From Sutcliffiella halmapala (GTDB taxonomy: Bacteria > Bacillota > Bacilli > Bacillales > Bacillaceae_I), in assembly GCF_002019665.1 (NCBI RefSeq), contig NZ_KV917375.1, positions 4,539,445 to 4,603,444 on the forward strand: a stretch of DNA of 64,000 nucleotides, read 5' to 3'. Within the stretch, counting starts at the first letter, position 1. Each line of letters opens with the position of its first letter. Under the pieces are notes generated by a model that saw only the letters and a program-made list of their open reading frames with translations, was not told the origin of the DNA and did not search any database. The position numbers and the translations under genes were made by a program. Positions 44,595-53,178 of this stretch are shown here, piece by piece.

Positions 44595-44644
44595 GAAACG
44601 TTTCAATATTGGGCATAAGAAAAAATCAATATATTGATTTTTTC
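44595..44644. promoter_or_regulatory. Control region of the catabolic island (two palindromes)
   Basis: GAAACGTTTC (44595-44604) and a perfect 26-bp palindrome (44619-44644) centred on TCAATATATTGA flanked by six A and six T. They lie between the regulator gene and the first PhyH-like gene. The second could be both a terminator for the regulator transcript and an operator; TCAATATA also occurs just upstream of the regulator (45631-45642). Confidence 0.55.
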
Positions 44645-44705
44645 TAGTAGTACATATACATGTAAATAGGAAAACATAGAATAATCTAGTGGAAAGAATC
44701 ATCCA

Positions 44706-45626
44706 TCAATAGTAAGGAATTCGCTTTCTCGCTATGACCTCTTTTTGAATCTCCAAAACTCTTTCTATATCGCATAATTCTGTTAGCAAGGAAGCGATTT
44801 CTCCATGATCCTTGTTCACTATAATGGCACCTGCCATACTGTTGATGCCAGACTTATTCTCCTCATAGGACACTGGTCGAAAGGTTAACGTATCAATCAA
44901 CATGGTCGGAACGAGTTGTGAACTATGCCAAACCGCAGCATCAATGAAACCATCAGCAATCAGGTAAGGACTATGCATATACATAACCTTTACTTTCTCA
45001 TTTTTTTCGAACAAATTATTCGTGAACTCAATATGGTCCAAGGAAGTTTCATCTACTCCAATTCGCCATTCTTCCACCTTATTCGAAGCATCTTTTCGAC
45101 ATAACACAATCATATCTCCATAGTAGCTTTTGTCATCAAAGGTACCTAGAATTTTTAGGTTTTCATACTTTTCACACCCCCACACTGCTGCCTGCTGTGA
45201 TAATAGAACAAAGTCGCATTGATTGTTAAGCAATTCATTAATTCTCAATTTTGCTCCATTTTTCACCGAAAAGCTGCAGTCTATATTTTTCTCTTTTAAG
45301 GATTCGGTCAATCCGGATGCTAGCCCTTGAAACTCAAGCGTATTCGGGAGCGGGAGCGATCCTCTAATCGGACCTGAATCCATAATCGACCACAATGCTG
45401 CAGAGTTCTTGTCTAATAAATAAGTCCCCATTTGCCCTTTTGGCTGTACTTTAATTGCCCTCATCTCTTTTAGTGCTGTCATTGCTTTTTCAATCGTTCC
45501 ATACCCAACCGAAAATTTCTGTGCAAGCTCACTCGTTGTAGGGATTTTCTGCCCAACATGACATTTTAATAATTCTTTAGCTATCTGTTTCGTTAAGTCT
45601 GAAATTTTAGAGTTTAATGTTTTCAT
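44706..45626 (-). CDS. YhfZ-type transcriptional regulator (GntR-like HTH plus YhfZ C-terminal domain)
   Basis: A 306-aa regulator. The N-terminus has a winged helix (about 10-75; IPTTSELAQKFSVGYGTIEKAMTALKEM). The rest matches the YhfZ C-terminal domain, a periplasmic-binding-protein-like fold: LPNTLEFQGLASGLTESLKEK, CDFVLLSQQAAVWGCEKYENLK and GINSMAGAIIVNKDHGEI. It heads the catabolic island in the same direction and probably senses its substrate. In E. coli the yhfZ gene is near php, and this island also contains a phosphotriesterase-family gene. Confidence 0.85.
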   Translation of the reverse strand: MKTLNSKISDLTKQIAKELLKCHVGQKIPTTSELAQKFSVGYGTIEKAMTALKEMRAIKVQPKGQMGTYLLDKNSAALWSIMDSGPIRGSLPLPNTLEFQGLASGLTESLKEKNIDCSFSVKNGAKLRINELLNNQCDFVLLSQQAAVWGCEKYENLKILGTFDDKSYYGDMIVLCRKDASNKVEEWRIGVDETSLDHIEFTNNLFEKNEKVKVMYMHSPYLIADGFIDAAVWHSSQLVPTMLIDTLTFRPVSYEENKSGINSMAGAIIVNKDHGEIASLLTELCDIERVLEIQKEVIARKRIPYY

Positions 45627-45770
45627 ATTTTCAATATACAGAAAAGTGTAAATACAATCAAGTTATTTTTAGAATAAATTGAATATTTAGTTAAAAAATC
45701 GATTTAGGCATTTATATTAAAATTAGCATAGAATTTTAGAAGACTGCGATTTTTTAAAGGAGGTTTTCTC

Positions 45771-45869
45771 ATGAATCATCCTACAAAAGTAACTTTATGC
45801 CCAAAATGCGGTGATAAAGAATTAGGTAAAGGTACGCACAATCGAAGGTTATGTAAAAAAGCTGGCTAA
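45771..45869 (+). CDS. 32-residue CxxC zinc-knuckle-like small protein
   Basis: ATG at 45771 is preceded by AAAGGAGG at ideal spacing. The 32-residue product, MNHPTKVTLCPKCGDKELGK and a short tail, has C-x2-C-x9-H-x4-C, a plausible zinc knuckle. It ends 9 bp before a perfect terminator hairpin. Nothing else explains this plus-strand unit. Function unknown; it could bind nucleic acid or a protein partner. Confidence 0.7.
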   Translation: MNHPTKVTLCPKCGDKELGKGTHNRRLCKKAG

Positions 45870-45878
45870 GTTTAAGAG

Positions 45879-45903
45879 GACACTCTATTAAGAATAGAGT
45901 GTC
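45879..45903 (+). terminator. Terminator after the zinc-knuckle-like gene
   Basis: GACACTCTATT (45879-45889) and AATAGAGTGTC (45893-45903) pair perfectly across AAG. The T-run follows after about 12 nt. Confidence 0.7.
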
Positions 45904-46037
45904 GAAATTAACAATTTTTTCATTTTTCATATACTTTGTAGATATCATATTTACTAAAATCTTTTCCTTCTACAATCTTTACCATGACTACTGTAACATT
46001 TGGACTCTGTTATTTACTTTTAAAAATTTTTTCGTCA

Positions 46038-47093
46038 TTAACTATTATTTTTTCTAGCAATTTCCTTTTGGACAATAGGTGCTACCTTGTTAGCAAGTAA
46101 ATCAATCGCTTTTTCAACTTGTCCCAATGGTAGGCCAGCTAAATCTATTTGCCCCATAAAGCGAGAATGTCCGAATAATTCATGCTGATACAATATCTTC
46201 TCTATAATATCATCTGGACTTCCGACTGCTAAAATTTCTCCTGCTGAACGCTGTTTTATTAATTGATCTTCTGTTGTAAAAAATTGTCGTCCCCGCTCCT
46301 GCATGAAGTAACCTAGGTACTGATTATAATATGGTAAGAACTCTCGGGTAGCTTTTTCTCCTGTCTCGGCTACGTATGCATGCCCCGTAACAGCTACTCT
46401 TAGCTTCGATAAATCATGCCCTGCTTCTTTTGCAGCTTGCCAGTATAGGTCTGTTATATGCTTCACAGATTCAGTTTGTCCACTTAACAAGGCAAGTGCC
46501 ATATTCAAACCAAGCTTCCCTGCACGTCTGGCACTTGTAGGAGTACCACCAACACCAATCCAAATTGGCAATTTTTTTTGAATCGGTCTTGGTGCAATTT
46601 GAGCATTTCTAAGGGACGAGCGGAACTGACCATCCCAATTTATCACTTCCTGTTCTTGCAATTGCATAAATAACTTCAACTTTTCCTCAAATAACACATC
46701 ATAATTATTTATATCCGCTCCAAATAGAGAAAAAGACTCTAAAAATGCACCACGACCTAATATGATTTCTGTACGACCATTTGATATAATATCTAGAGTT
46801 GCAAAATCTTCGTATACTCGAACAGGATCAGCAGTACTGATAACCGAAAGTGCACTTGTTAATTTTATATTTTCCGTCTCACGAGCAATCGCTGATAGTA
46901 TCATTGCATAGGATGATGTAACAAAATCCAAACGATGATGCTCTCCAATTCCAAATATATCAAGTCCTGCTTGATCTGCCATTTTAGCAATTTGGATCAT
47001 TTCTTCTATTCGCCTCTTAGCAGTAGTAGTATTACCATTTCCATTCGGAATACGATCTCCTAATGAATAAATACCAAATTCAAACTTACTCAT
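46038..47093 (-). CDS. LLM-class flavin-dependent oxidoreductase (luciferase-like)
   Basis: A 351-aa bacterial-luciferase-like TIM barrel. FEFGIYSLGDRIPNGNG, FGIGEHHRLDFVTSSYAMILSAIA, DFATLDIISNGRTEIILGRG and PIWIGVGGTPTSARRAGKLG are family hallmarks for FMN/F420-type monooxygenases; in Bacilli FMNH2 is the likely cofactor. It probably oxidises an organic substrate such as a thiol or sulfonate, but this cannot be fixed. It is divergent from a MocR regulator with several palindromes between them. Confidence 0.9.
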   Translation of the reverse strand: MSKFEFGIYSLGDRIPNGNGNTTTAKRRIEEMIQIAKMADQAGLDIFGIGEHHRLDFVTSSYAMILSAIARETENIKLTSALSVISTADPVRVYEDFATLDIISNGRTEIILGRGAFLESFSLFGADINNYDVLFEEKLKLFMQLQEQEVINWDGQFRSSLRNAQIAPRPIQKKLPIWIGVGGTPTSARRAGKLGLNMALALLSGQTESVKHITDLYWQAAKEAGHDLSKLRVAVTGHAYVAETGEKATREFLPYYNQYLGYFMQERGRQFFTTEDQLIKQRSAGEILAVGSPDDIIEKILYQHELFGHSRFMGQIDLAGLPLGQVEKAIDLLANKVAPIVQKEIARKNNS

Positions 47094-47184
47094 TATATAT
47101 ACATCCTCCCTATATTAAAATAGTATTTTATTAATCCATGCACTCCGACCATTTGCATTGGAACAAGCTACTATCACTATCATT

Positions 47185-47227
47185 ACAAACTAAATAACAC
47201 AGTTTGTTTATGCAACATATGTTGCAT
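47185..47227. promoter_or_regulatory. Operator-like dyads between the LLM oxidoreductase and MocR genes
   Basis: ACAAACT (47185-47191) and AGTTTGT (47201-47207) form an inverted repeat, followed by the perfect 18-bp palindrome ATGCAACATATGTTGCAT (47210-47227). Both lie in the divergent promoter region. Confidence 0.5.
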
Positions 47228-47361
47228 TTAAAATATAACAAGTAAACACTAAACGACACAACCAACAATAAGAAGCATTTGTCTCCTAAACAACAGTCTG
47301 CAAAAATTGTAGGAAAACGCCTAAAAACACTCTATAAAACCTAGCATTAATATGCACATTA

Positions 47362-47403
47362 AAATCACCCATTTTGAGAAAGATTAATCAAAATGGGTGA
47401 TTT
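47362..47403. terminator. Long hairpin in the LLM/MocR intergenic region
   Basis: AAATCACCCATTTTGA (47362-47377) pairs perfectly with TCAAAATGGGTGATTT (47388-47403). No gene ends nearby on either strand, so it could be an attenuator, an insulator or the end of an unrecognised small RNA. Confidence 0.5.
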
Positions 47404-47499
47404 ATAATTTTTGATATTTTTGTAGAATACATTTATGATTATTATGTTATTTTTCTTTCTATTACCTATTCAAAGAATACTTAGTTTGAGGGTGGATCT

Positions 47500-48933
47500 A
47501 TGTGGAATCTTGATCGGAATAATCAATTACCAATATATCAACAGATTGCCAACGTATTAGAAAAGAAAATTTCCTATGGAGAATTTCCTTCAAGGAGTAA
47601 GCTTCCCTCGGAACGAAAATTGGCTGAACAACTAAAAGTCAATCGTAGTACTGTCGTACTTGCATATTCAGAGCTTCGTTCTCGTGGCATAGTGGAAACA
47701 GCACGCGGGAAGGGAACAATAGTAAGTCAATATCAAAATGACGCGCCTAACATTCTTACTCCCAGTTGGAATCGATATATAGAAAGTGGAAACTTATTAC
47801 CAAATTTACCTTTACTTCGAAGAGCAAGAGAGGCCGTAGCACAGAGTTCATCTATTATTGATTTTGCCAGTGGTAAGCTCTCAGAAGATTTGGTACCTAA
47901 AGAAGCAATAAATGAAATCATGAAAGACTATCATTACCTTCCAAACCAAGGTTATGATTATCCACAAGGTTACCTGCCACTAAGACAAGCACTGGTCGCC
48001 TTTTTAAAAGAATATAGAGGGATTCAAACGACTGAATCATCTATTTTAATTACTACGAGTTCTCAACAAGCTCTATCTTTAATTATGCTAAGTCTACTTT
48101 CACCAGGAGATGCTATAGGAGTAGAGGATCCTTCCTTTATACTCTCATTACCAATGTTTAAATCATCTGGGATAAGAATCTATCGAATTCCAACAGATAA
48201 ATATGGTATTCTACCGGAAGAAATCCGTACCATGCATCGAAAATATCGATTAAAAATGCTCTTTCTAAACCCCAATTTTCAAAACCCTACAGGGACATTA
48301 CTTAGTCCAGATAGAAAAAAATTGTTACTTAGTATTGTTAGTGAGCTTGGCCTCCCCATTGTAGAAGAAGATTCATTTAGTTTAGCATCATTTAATGAAA
48401 AGCCACCTCCACCATTAAAAGCAGCGGATTTAACATCTAGCACGCTTTTTATAGGCTCTTTTTCAAAAATAGCAGCTGCAGGCTTACGAATCGGTTGGAT
48501 TGTAGCCCCCCAGAGCGTTATTCAAAGACTTGCAGACGTTAGAAGACAGATGGATCTAGGGTTCAATATAATACCACAACATATTGCTGCTCAATTCATC
48601 ACATCTTCTTTTTTCGAACCTCATCTTGAAAATTTAAAATCAAGTTTGATTAACAAACGGGATGTAACGGTGAGTGCATTACAAAGAGAAATGAAAGAGC
48701 TAGTTGATTTTTCCATCCCATATGGTGGGTTACACATTTGGTGTAAAATAATTCCGGAAGTTCAAGATAGAAATTTACTGGATGAATCAATAAAGCGGGA
48801 TGTAGTTTTTGTTCCTGGTAGCGTCTATGGATCTAATGCGGGATATATGAGATTAACTTATGCACGACCTAGTATCGATGAAATTGATTCAGGTATAACC
48901 AAACTTGCTGCCGCAATAAAGGCTTCTCTTTAA
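47500..48933 (+). CDS. MocR-family PLP-dependent transcriptional regulator
   Basis: A 477-aa chimera of an N-terminal GntR winged helix (about 1-75; LPIYQQIANVLEKKISYGEF, LPSERKLAEQLKVNRSTVVLAY) and a fold-type-I aminotransferase domain (about 115-477). PLP-site elements are NPNFQNPTGTLLS, IVEEDSFSLASF and SFSKIAAAGLRIGW with the Schiff-base Lys. MocR proteins commonly control adjacent divergent genes, here the luciferase-like oxidoreductase, in response to a PLP-reactive ligand. GAGGGTGGATCT precedes ATG. Confidence 0.92.
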   Translation: MWNLDRNNQLPIYQQIANVLEKKISYGEFPSRSKLPSERKLAEQLKVNRSTVVLAYSELRSRGIVETARGKGTIVSQYQNDAPNILTPSWNRYIESGNLLPNLPLLRRAREAVAQSSSIIDFASGKLSEDLVPKEAINEIMKDYHYLPNQGYDYPQGYLPLRQALVAFLKEYRGIQTTESSILITTSSQQALSLIMLSLLSPGDAIGVEDPSFILSLPMFKSSGIRIYRIPTDKYGILPEEIRTMHRKYRLKMLFLNPNFQNPTGTLLSPDRKKLLLSIVSELGLPIVEEDSFSLASFNEKPPPPLKAADLTSSTLFIGSFSKIAAAGLRIGWIVAPQSVIQRLADVRRQMDLGFNIIPQHIAAQFITSSFFEPHLENLKSSLINKRDVTVSALQREMKELVDFSIPYGGLHIWCKIIPEVQDRNLLDESIKRDVVFVPGSVYGSNAGYMRLTYARPSIDEIDSGITKLAAAIKASL

Positions 48934-48948
48934 TGAAGGTCTGACTAT

Positions 48949-48992
48949 ATACCAAAAGGGCAACCAATCGTATTTGGTCACCCTTTTGGTAT
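48949..48992. terminator. Bidirectional terminator after the MocR gene
   Basis: ATACCAAAAGGG (48949-48960) pairs with CCCTTTTGGTAT (48981-48992), with an inner ACCAA/TTGGT stem. It separates convergent genes. Confidence 0.85.
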
Positions 48993-49033
48993 TATTAGTG
49001 TTAATTATAGACCCATCTCAATCCCCTACTAAA

Positions 49034-49996
49034 CTAAATATTCTTTTTCCTTACAAACAATATATACACGAAATACGGTGCACCGATTATTGCAGTTATA
49101 ATTCCAGCAGGTATTTCAAGAGGTGGATAGATAACTCTTCCACCCAAATCAGCTATCATGACAAGTAATGCACCTAGTAATGCGGAAACCGGCAAGTAAT
49201 ATTTACTATTGGTCCCAACAAGCAACTTAGATAATGGTGGCACTACCAAACCGACAAATCCTATTGTTCCTGCAACAGCTACAGAACTTGCAGCTAATCC
49301 TACAGCGGTTACAAGCATGCACAGTCGAACAAGATTTACTCGCATCCCTAGCCCAATTAATGCTTCTTCATTTAGTTGAAAGAGATTCAAATATCTATGG
49401 CTGAAAATAATAATTATTAATCCACCTAGTGTCCATGGCCATAGTAATTCAATATGCTGCCAAGAACGTGCGTATAAACTTCCCTTTAGCCAAACCAAAG
49501 CCTGAGATGACGTAAGAGCATATTTTACAATTAAAAAGGTGATAGCTGCATTAAAACCAGCAGAAACCGCAACACCTGTTAACGCTAGTCTCATCGGCTT
49601 TATTCCATCTTTCTGATAAGAAAGAAGGTATACAATTCCTGCTGCGATAACAGCGCCTATAAATGCAAAAAAGGGAATGATGCCAGAAACTGTTGGAAAA
49701 ATCAATAGCACGACAACCGCTACAAAACCACTTCCTGCTGAAATACCAATAATATCTGGAGCTGCAAGCGGATTTCTTGTGATACTCTGCAAAATTGCTC
49801 CAGACAGCGCCATATTTATGCCTACCAAAGCAGCTAGTATCACTCGTGGTAAACGATATTTAAGAACTAATCCATCTTTTTCGAATAGCTCAGAAAACGG
49901 TGTGGGAACCGCCCCAAATTTTAAACTTGCGATAGCTATCAAACAAATTAGTGCTAGTAAAATTAATATAAAATAAATAAAACGAAGCTTTCTCAC
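49034..49996 (-). CDS. Iron-siderophore ABC permease (FecCD family), second
   Basis: A 320-aa permease with 9-10 helices. YRLPRVILAALVGINMALSGAILQSITRNPLAAPDIIGISAGSG is the FecCD hallmark, and FVGLVVPPLSK is the ATPase-contact loop. It overlaps the upstream FecCD gene by 4 bp. It forms a heterodimeric channel with that protein. It is the last gene of a Fur-box operon with a binding lipoprotein. Confidence 0.95.
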   Translation of the reverse strand: MRKLRFIYFILILLALICLIAIASLKFGAVPTPFSELFEKDGLVLKYRLPRVILAALVGINMALSGAILQSITRNPLAAPDIIGISAGSGFVAVVVLLIFPTVSGIIPFFAFIGAVIAAGIVYLLSYQKDGIKPMRLALTGVAVSAGFNAAITFLIVKYALTSSQALVWLKGSLYARSWQHIELLWPWTLGGLIIIIFSHRYLNLFQLNEEALIGLGMRVNLVRLCMLVTAVGLAASSVAVAGTIGFVGLVVPPLSKLLVGTNSKYYLPVSALLGALLVMIADLGGRVIYPPLEIPAGIITAIIGAPYFVYILFVRKKNI

Positions 49997-51000
49997 CTAA
50001 TCTTCCCTCCACTTCTACGTAAAAGGTAGATAAAAAAGGGAACACCTAAGAAGGCGGTAACAATGCCCACAGGGATTTCAGTAGGATAGAATGCCCATTG
50101 TGCAGCAAAATCAGCAGCAGCAAGTAGATTTGCTCCCATTAATGCGGCCAACGGAAGGACTATTCGGTGATTCGCCCCTACTATTCTTTTGGACATATGA
50201 GGTACCATTAACCCGATGAAACCGATAGGTCCTGCAACTGCTACTGCACTGCCTGTCATAATGATAATTAATAGTCCTAATAACTGTTGAGTTCTCACTA
50301 CTTTAACACCTAAACCAAGAGCAATTTCTTCACCTTGTACAAGCGTATTCACAGAATTAGCCAACAGAAATGCAAACAAGATAGCAGGGATATTTACTGC
50401 CCAAGCTAATTGGTTATCAAGCCACTCTGCTCCAGAAAGCTTTCCAGCCATCCAGTAAAGCACCTCAGACAATTGTGTTTCATATAACAAAATAATACTT
50501 GTCGTAAATGCTCCCATAAAGGCACTTATCGCTACTCCTGCTAACAATAAGCGCGAAAAATCCTTCCCACTATAACGACTGATTAGAAAAATCAATACTG
50601 CTACTACACTTGCTCCAATTAAAGCTCCAATCATGATAACGGTAGAATTGCCGCGCCCTTCAAATAACATAATAGCAATAACTGCAAAACAAGACGCCCC
50701 TTGATTTATTCCTATGATTTCAGGATCTGAAAGTGAATTCCGTGTCATAGCCTGTAACAAGCATCCCGCTGTTGCCAATGATGCTCCAAGTATTACTGCA
50801 AGTAAAAGACGGGGCATACGTATACTCCAAACTGTATAACTCAAAACAGAGTCGTTTAGTTGGAACATATTTTTCCATGTAAGTCCATCAACCCGAAAGG
50901 TTACTGTAACAGCAGAAATGATTATTAGGACAAACGAGAATACAGAAAATATCATGATTAGTTTTATTAAATTCCCACTTAACCTTTGTTGTTTTTTCAT
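49993..51000 (-). CDS. Iron-siderophore ABC permease (FecCD family), first
   Basis: A 335-aa permease with 9-10 helices. IRMPRLLLAVILGASLATAGCLLQAMTRNSLSDPEIIGINQGA and FIGLMVPHMSKRIVGANHR are the diagnostic segments. It follows the binding-protein gene by about 155 bp and is coupled to the second permease. No ATPase is encoded in the operon, so a shared YusV-type ATPase is expected. Confidence 0.95.
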   Translation of the reverse strand: MKKQQRLSGNLIKLIMIFSVFSFVLIIISAVTVTFRVDGLTWKNMFQLNDSVLSYTVWSIRMPRLLLAVILGASLATAGCLLQAMTRNSLSDPEIIGINQGASCFAVIAIMLFEGRGNSTVIMIGALIGASVVAVLIFLISRYSGKDFSRLLLAGVAISAFMGAFTTSIILLYETQLSEVLYWMAGKLSGAEWLDNQLAWAVNIPAILFAFLLANSVNTLVQGEEIALGLGVKVVRTQQLLGLLIIIMTGSAVAVAGPIGFIGLMVPHMSKRIVGANHRIVLPLAALMGANLLAAADFAAQWAFYPTEIPVGIVTAFLGVPFFIYLLRRSGGKIR

Positions 51001-51155
51001 TAATACCTCATTTCACTCTACCAGTTATGTAATCTATCTATTCCACCACTGATTAATTGGTAATAATGATTTTTCTGATAGATTGTTGCATATTAGATAT
51101 TAAGTAATCCCTGATTCTTGTACCCTGTGTTCGTTTCCCAAGTGTACTGTGTCTA

Positions 51156-52112
51156 TTAATTATTTGATTCCGATAGAATAGATAACGCTTCGTCTATAAT
51201 TTTACTTGCAGCAATTGGTCCGCGACCTCTAGACCACAAATTTCTCTCTACTTCAAGGAATTGATTCCCTTTTACTGAATTTAAATCTTTATATAACGGA
51301 TTCTCCTTTAACTTGTCATGATTATCACCGTAAATCATAATGAAATCAGGGTTAATCTCATATAGACGCTCCAGCGTCATTTTAACGCCTTCCCCCTTAC
51401 CTTCTAAATTTGCCTTTTCCCCATTAAATGCATATTCAAATCCAATTTCACTTAATAATGACCCTATAAAGGAATCCTTCACCCACACAGTAAATTCATC
51501 ATCAAAGTAGCCAACGACTAAAATAGAAGGAGAATGATTAATTTGTTTCTTTGTTTCTATTACTTTGTCTTGCAAATCAGAGATTACTTGATCTGCCTTT
51601 TCCTGTTTTCGCACTATCTCACCGATGGTTTTTACATTTTCTAATATTTGATTAAAGTTAAAATCATCTAAAGCAATAGTATCCGAAATGTCCTCTAACT
51701 CTGTACGAATCATACTATGTCGGTCTACACTTGCAATAATAATATCTGGATTTAAAGATTGTATTACTTCTAGATTAGGTGCTTTCCTTTCACCTACATC
51801 CGTTACTTCCCTCACTTGATCTTGAAGATATTCTGGTATTTTTGTTGTACCCACCCCAGCATTACCCGTTGGTGTGACTTCTAGGCTTGTCAACGTATCA
51901 AGAAAAGAAAAATCCAACGTGATAATTTTTTCAGCGCTATTCTCTGTTTCGTAAGTCCCCCATTCATGTGAAATACTTGTAGAAGTATTCTGATCCTGGT
52001 CATTGCTATTTTCTGACCCTTGAGTATTATTCGCGTTATTTATCTCCCCACACCCTGATAGTATAAGAATGAAAAACAGTGCTAGGCTTATAGAAAAAGT
52101 ACTTTTAAACAA
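51156..52112 (-). CDS. Iron-siderophore ABC transporter binding lipoprotein
   Basis: A 318-aa FecB/FhuD-type protein. The signal peptide ends in the lipobox ILSGCG (lipidated Cys at about 21). Two lobes are joined by a long helix (IGEIVRKQEKADQVISDLQDKVIETK). SLNPDIIIASVDRH and INPDFIMIYGDN are typical loops. GGAGGAGCATC precedes ATG. A perfect Fur box lies 27 bp upstream of the start. The siderophore class (hydroxamate, catechol or citrate) is not predictable. Confidence 0.93.
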   Translation of the reverse strand: MFKSTFSISLALFFILILSGCGEINNANNTQGSENSNDQDQNTSTSISHEWGTYETENSAEKIITLDFSFLDTLTSLEVTPTGNAGVGTTKIPEYLQDQVREVTDVGERKAPNLEVIQSLNPDIIIASVDRHSMIRTELEDISDTIALDDFNFNQILENVKTIGEIVRKQEKADQVISDLQDKVIETKKQINHSPSILVVGYFDDEFTVWVKDSFIGSLLSEIGFEYAFNGEKANLEGKGEGVKMTLERLYEINPDFIMIYGDNHDKLKENPLYKDLNSVKGNQFLEVERNLWSRGRGPIAASKIIDEALSILSESNN

Positions 52113-52138
52113 TGATGCTCCTCCTCATTAATTGAAAT

Positions 52139-52153
52139 TGATAATTATTATCA
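52139..52153. promoter_or_regulatory. Fur box of the siderophore importer
   Basis: TGATAATTATTATCA is an exact match to the Bacillus 7-1-7 Fur consensus TGATAATNATTATCA. It lies just upstream of the binding-protein start and should give iron repression. Confidence 0.9.
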
Positions 52154-52305
52154 AAGAAGATAATAATTCAATTCCTCCGATTTTACACCATCCAATTTTA
52201 AAAATTGCTTTCCATCCAGTTTTAAAACTTCATTCTGCTTTTTTGCTATATTCTTGGTTGATTTTGGCCCTTTTCTTACCCCTTGTGGCTTTTACGTCAG
52301 AAAAA

Positions 52306-52347
52306 AACACGCATTTTGAACAAAGAATAATCCAAAATGCGTGTTTC
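52306..52347 (-). terminator. Terminator upstream of the siderophore operon
   Basis: On the minus strand AAACACGCATTTTG pairs with CAAAATGCGTGTTT and runs into seven T. It would insulate the Fur-controlled promoter from read-through of the gntR transcript. Confidence 0.75.
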
Positions 52348-52470
52348 TATTCAAATAAGCATGTAAGTTTTATAGAAGATCTCATTCTTTTCTACCTATA
52401 AACTTTTAGAAAAGAGCCTTGTTAATAAATTGCAAAGCATTCGATCCAACGAAAAAGTTCAAAATTTGGC

Positions 52471-52510
52471 AAAAATAAAGGAAACAGCAAAAGGCTGTTT
52501 CCTTTATTTT
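52471..52510 (-). terminator. Terminator of the gntR gene
   Basis: AAAAATAAAGGAAACAG (52471-52487) and CTGTTTCCTTTATTTTT (52494-52510) form a perfect hairpin that includes the gntR stop codon. Confidence 0.85.
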
Positions 52511-53178
52511 TCGTCTCTATCTTTTTGTTCAGCATAAAACTCATCAATGGCACGAAGCCAATTCTTCCGTGCTATTCTAGCAGCAGTTTCACTATCACTA
52601 TTCTCAAACGCCTTCAATATAGCTTCATGCTCCTCAATAGAATCATCGGTAAGAATAATGGATTGATGAAAATAAAGACGCAGAACATGTGCCTGGAGAT
52701 TTGAAATTGAGTTTGTGATATACGAATTCTGTGCATTCTCTACGATAATATTATGGAACTGTTCATCCTGCTTTAATGCGGAATAAAAATCACCTTTTTT
52801 AATCGACTGAGCAAATTCAGTATTAATCTCACGCAATGTATCAATCGTGTCCTGACTTATAAGGGGGGTTGCATGTTCAGCCGCTAAGGCTTGTAAGACA
52901 CCTAATGGAGGCAATATTTTGCTTACATCCTCTTTATTAACAGAAGTGACTTGGGTGCCAACCCCTGGAAACATTTCAACAAACCCTTGAACATTAAGTA
53001 ATTGCAGCGCTTCCCTAATGGGGGTTCTACTTACCCCTAAAGCTTGTGCAAGATCAGCATCATTCAGCTTTTCTTTCGGTTGAAGCGTGCCATCAATGAT
53101 CCATTCTTGAATTTGAGAAAAAGCACGTCCTTTTGCAGACACACGAGTAGGCGATAAAAAATTAGTAGGTATAGGCAT
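52504..53178 (-). CDS. GntR-family regulator, FCD subgroup
   Basis: A 224-aa regulator with an N-terminal winged helix (about 12-75; GTLQPKEKLNDADLAQALGVSRTPIREALQLL) and a C-terminal FCD ligand domain with metal-type residues (QDEQFHNIIVENAQN and DDSIEEHEAILKAF). ATG at 53178 is chosen because AAAGGTGG is 9 nt upstream; ten extra in-frame codons have no such site. It is divergent from brnQ, and the gap holds three copies of one near-palindrome, so control of brnQ and itself is likely. Confidence 0.9.
   Translation of the reverse strand: MPIPTNFLSPTRVSAKGRAFSQIQEWIIDGTLQPKEKLNDADLAQALGVSRTPIREALQLLNVQGFVEMFPGVGTQVTSVNKEDVSKILPPLGVLQALAAEHATPLISQDTIDTLREINTEFAQSIKKGDFYSALKQDEQFHNIIVENAQNSYITNSISNLQAHVLRLYFHQSIILTDDSIEEHEAILKAFENSDSETAARIARKNWLRAIDEFYAEQKDRDEK

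Noticed and set aside
44595-44604. CcpA cre site at GAAACGTTTC
   Set aside because: Aligned to WTGNAANCGNWNNCW it misses the key G and C positions on both strands; it is kept only as an unspecified palindrome.
26358-45626. Inositol (iol) operon
   Set aside because: Dehydrogenases and barrels resemble IolG/IolE classes, but IolB, IolC, IolD and IolJ homologues are missing and GH3, ROK, SIS and PhyH genes do not belong to that pathway.
52132-52401. Plus-strand frame of 89 codons
   Set aside because: It covers the Fur box and a terminator hairpin and has no ribosome site.
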